55,093 bases of DNA. Source: Clostridia bacterium (GTDB lineage: Bacteria; Bacillota; Clostridia; TANB77; CAG-508). Under the pieces are notes generated by a model. It made no database searches and had not been told where the DNA came from. It saw only the letters and a program-made list of their open reading frames with translations. The position numbers and the translations under genes were made by a program. Numbering within the stretch: position 1 is the stretch's first letter; each line of letters opens with the position of its first letter. Of the stretch, positions 53,990-55,093 are shown piece by piece. The stretch covers positions 1 through 55,093 of the forward strand of contig JAFQQR010000024.1 of assembly GCA_017410505.1 (NCBI GenBank), written 5' to 3'.

Positions 53990-54018
53990 TTGAATTTACA
54001 TAAAGAATAATATATAAT
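53990..54018 (+). promoter_or_regulatory. Promoter upstream of comF
   Basis: TTGAAT at 53990-53995 and TATAAT at 54013-54018, spacer 17 bp. Confidence 0.65.
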
Positions 54019-54049
54019 AAAATCTAAAATTAATATAAGGAGGTTAATT

Positions 54050-54121
54050 TTGTCAGGTATTTTAAATATAAGTAGATTAAATTTGTATAGAAAACTGAAT
54101 GAAGGAGAAAATAAAAGATGA
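54050..54121 (+). CDS. Possible 23-aa leader peptide before comF
   Basis: TTG start 6 bp after a perfect AAGGAGG (54037-54043), encoding MSGILNISRLNLYRKLNEGE then NKR. Its TGA overlaps the comF ATG (ATGA), the classical arrangement for translational coupling. comF also has its own SD inside this ORF. Too short to recognise; coding status is uncertain. Confidence 0.4.
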   Translation: MSGILNISRLNLYRKLNEGENKR

Positions 54122-54810
54122 CAAAGATTGACAAAATTATGAGACAAATTTGCACTGTCCCAAGGATTTCCTTAAATCTAATTTATCCCAAAATATGCGG
54201 AATATGTGGAAAAATCAATAGAAATTCATTATGTAAAAAATGTGAAATACAACTAAAAAAACAAGCAGAAATTAAAATTATAAAAAACGGGCAAGATCTA
54301 GAAAATAAGTATTTTTCTCAATTAATGTATATATTTAAATATGAGGGAGTAATAAGAAAAACAATATTAGACTATAAATTTAATGATAGACCATATATAA
54401 GTAAGACATTTGTAAATTTTATGTTAAAAGATAAAAAAATATTTGATAATATACAAAAATATGAAACAATTATTCCAGTTCCTATAAGCAAAAGAAGACA
54501 AAAAGAAAGAGGATATAATCAAAGTTTATTGATTGCAAGAGAAATATCAAAGCAAACAAATTTGGATTTAATGAATAATTGTTTAATAAAAACAAAAAAT
54601 ATAATAGAACAGAGTAAATTAAATAAAGATGAAAGAGAAAAAAATATACAAGGTGTATATAAGTTGGTAAATAAGCAATTGATAAAAAATAAAAAGATTT
54701 TAGTAATTGATGATATATATACAACAGGGAGTACAGTAAATGAATGTAGTAAAGTATTAATACAAGGTCAACCTACTAAAATAGGAATTTTAGTATTAGC
54801 AAAGGATTAA
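54118..54810 (+). CDS. comF: ComF family phosphoribosyltransferase-like protein
   Basis: 230 aa. An N-terminal zinc-ribbon (CGICGKINRNSLCKKC, about residues 27-42) precedes a type I PRTase domain with PVPISKRRQKERGYNQS and the PRPP loop VIDDIYTTGSTV. ComFC of Bacillus takes part in DNA uptake, but many ComF proteins are in non-competent bacteria. Start ATG 54118 after GAAGGAGA. The first coding residues (MRQICTVPR) correspond to an inverted copy of a dispersed repeat, so the conserved protein may really begin near residue 18. Confidence 0.88.
   Translation: MTKIDKIMRQICTVPRISLNLIYPKICGICGKINRNSLCKKCEIQLKKQAEIKIIKNGQDLENKYFSQLMYIFKYEGVIRKTILDYKFNDRPYISKTFVNFMLKDKKIFDNIQKYETIIPVPISKRRQKERGYNQSLLIAREISKQTNLDLMNNCLIKTKNIIEQSKLNKDEREKNIQGVYKLVNKQLIKNKKILVIDDIYTTGSTVNECSKVLIQGQPTKIGILVLAKD
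54134..54163. repeat. Dispersed GGGACAGT repeat, copy 3 (inverted, inside comF)
   Basis: ATGAGACAAATTTGCACTGT then CCCAAGG; on the minus strand this is CCTTGGGACAGTGCAAATTT followed by GTCTCAT, matching copies 1 and 2. Confidence 0.55.
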
Positions 54811-54982
54811 TATAATAAAAAATTAGTATTTGTTGAAAAAAGTAAAAATTGAAGAATAAAGTATTAATCTAAGTATTGAAATTGATATAAAAATATGGTA
54901 AAATAAGTATTATGGAAACTATAAACTTTATGGGATTTAGTTATTCCATAACAACTATGCAATATGAAGGGAGAATGGCAAA

Positions 54983-55093
54983 ATGAAAAAAGAAGGAAAA
55001 AAACGGTTATCAGGATTTTTTACTAAGTTAAAAAAGATTTGTGGCAAATTTCCCAAAAAGCAAATAAGTGCTCTTACAATAGTAGTAGAAGCA
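54983..55093 (+). CDS. Start of an unknown gene, 3' truncated by window edge
   Basis: Only 37 residues visible: MKKEGKKRLSGFFTKLKKIC then GKFPKKQISALTIVVEA. The start is the ATG 9 bp after GAAGGGAG; an ATG at 54975 is closed at once by TGA. Very basic N-terminus followed by what may be the beginning of a membrane helix. Codon 8 is CGG. The 170 bp between comF and this gene hold TTGAAATT and TAAAAT boxes (about 54878-54902) that could be its promoter, and nothing else recognisable. Confidence 0.6.
   Translation, partial: MKKEGKKRLSGFFTKLKKICGKFPKKQISALTIVVEA

Noticed and set aside
1..55093. CRISPR array, prophage, IS element or rRNA operon
   Set aside because: No regularly spaced direct repeats, no transposase, integrase or phage structural genes and no rRNA were seen.

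Overview
The window is a 55 kb piece of a very AT-rich Firmicutes chromosome, most likely an uncultured, endospore-forming member of the class Clostridia. The evidence is a clostridial gene order (S10-spc-alpha ribosomal superoperon, secG-rnr), zinc-ribbon forms of S4, S14, L36 and adenylate kinase, a spoIIID gene and a gerA-type germination operon, Firmicute-type ribosome binding sites and promoters, and frequent TTG starts. Finer taxonomy is inference and not claimed.

Layout. 1-4.6 kb: the end of a putative zinc protease, a Y-family DNA polymerase, a tRNA-Tyr gene split by a group I intron, a small PD-(D/E)XK endonuclease just downstream, two unassigned small proteins and spoIIID. 4.7-11.6 kb: an ftsZ-like gene without the usual C-terminal tail plus a membrane-anchored partner, a PflA-like radical SAM protein, then a deoxynucleotide group: thyA, folA, an HD-phosphohydrolase/CYTH fusion and dCMP deaminase. 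11.6-18.5 kb: mutS2 (minus strand), tRNA-His, two tRNA-Gln genes, two membrane proteins, secG and rnr. 18.5-22.8 kb: a minus-strand germinant receptor operon (A, B, C and a frameshifted D-like subunit). 22.9-32.5 kb: transglutaminase-like protein, AAA/Asp23 protein, plsC, typA, O-methyltransferase, RelA/SpoT-domain protein, U32 protein, DUF4364 regulator and L-lactate dehydrogenase. 32.6-50.1 kb: rpsJ to rplQ including secY, adk, map, infA and rpoA, all on the plus strand behind one strong promoter. 50.1-55.1 kb: YgjP-like peptidase, Dps, a small GT-like protein, recD2 (frameshifted), comF and the start of an unknown gene.

Main unusual observations. (1) A tRNA-Tyr(GUA) gene interrupted between anticodon bases 35 and 36 by a 226-nt group I intron, with a homing-type endonuclease of the I-Ssp6803I kind encoded 71 bp downstream instead of inside the intron. 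(2) The ribosomal superoperon carries a repeated two-hairpin RNA element in many of its intergenic gaps. At least six copies keep a tandem GA/GA internal loop while the flanking stems change sequence but stay complementary, which is the mark of a selected RNA structure. I know no name for it. (3) Two, possibly three, +1 frameshifts each fall on an in-frame CGG codon, which is a very rare codon here. (4) An extra gene is inserted between rplW and rplB. (5) Other dispersed palindromic repeats and a 33-bp perfect inverted repeat occur between genes.

How the genes work together: the superoperon supplies ribosomal proteins, the Sec translocon, initiation factor IF-1, adenylate kinase, methionine aminopeptidase and RNA polymerase alpha. 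The thyA-folA-HD/CYTH-dCMP deaminase group plausibly supplies and balances dTMP. The ger genes and spoIIID indicate a sporulation/germination programme.
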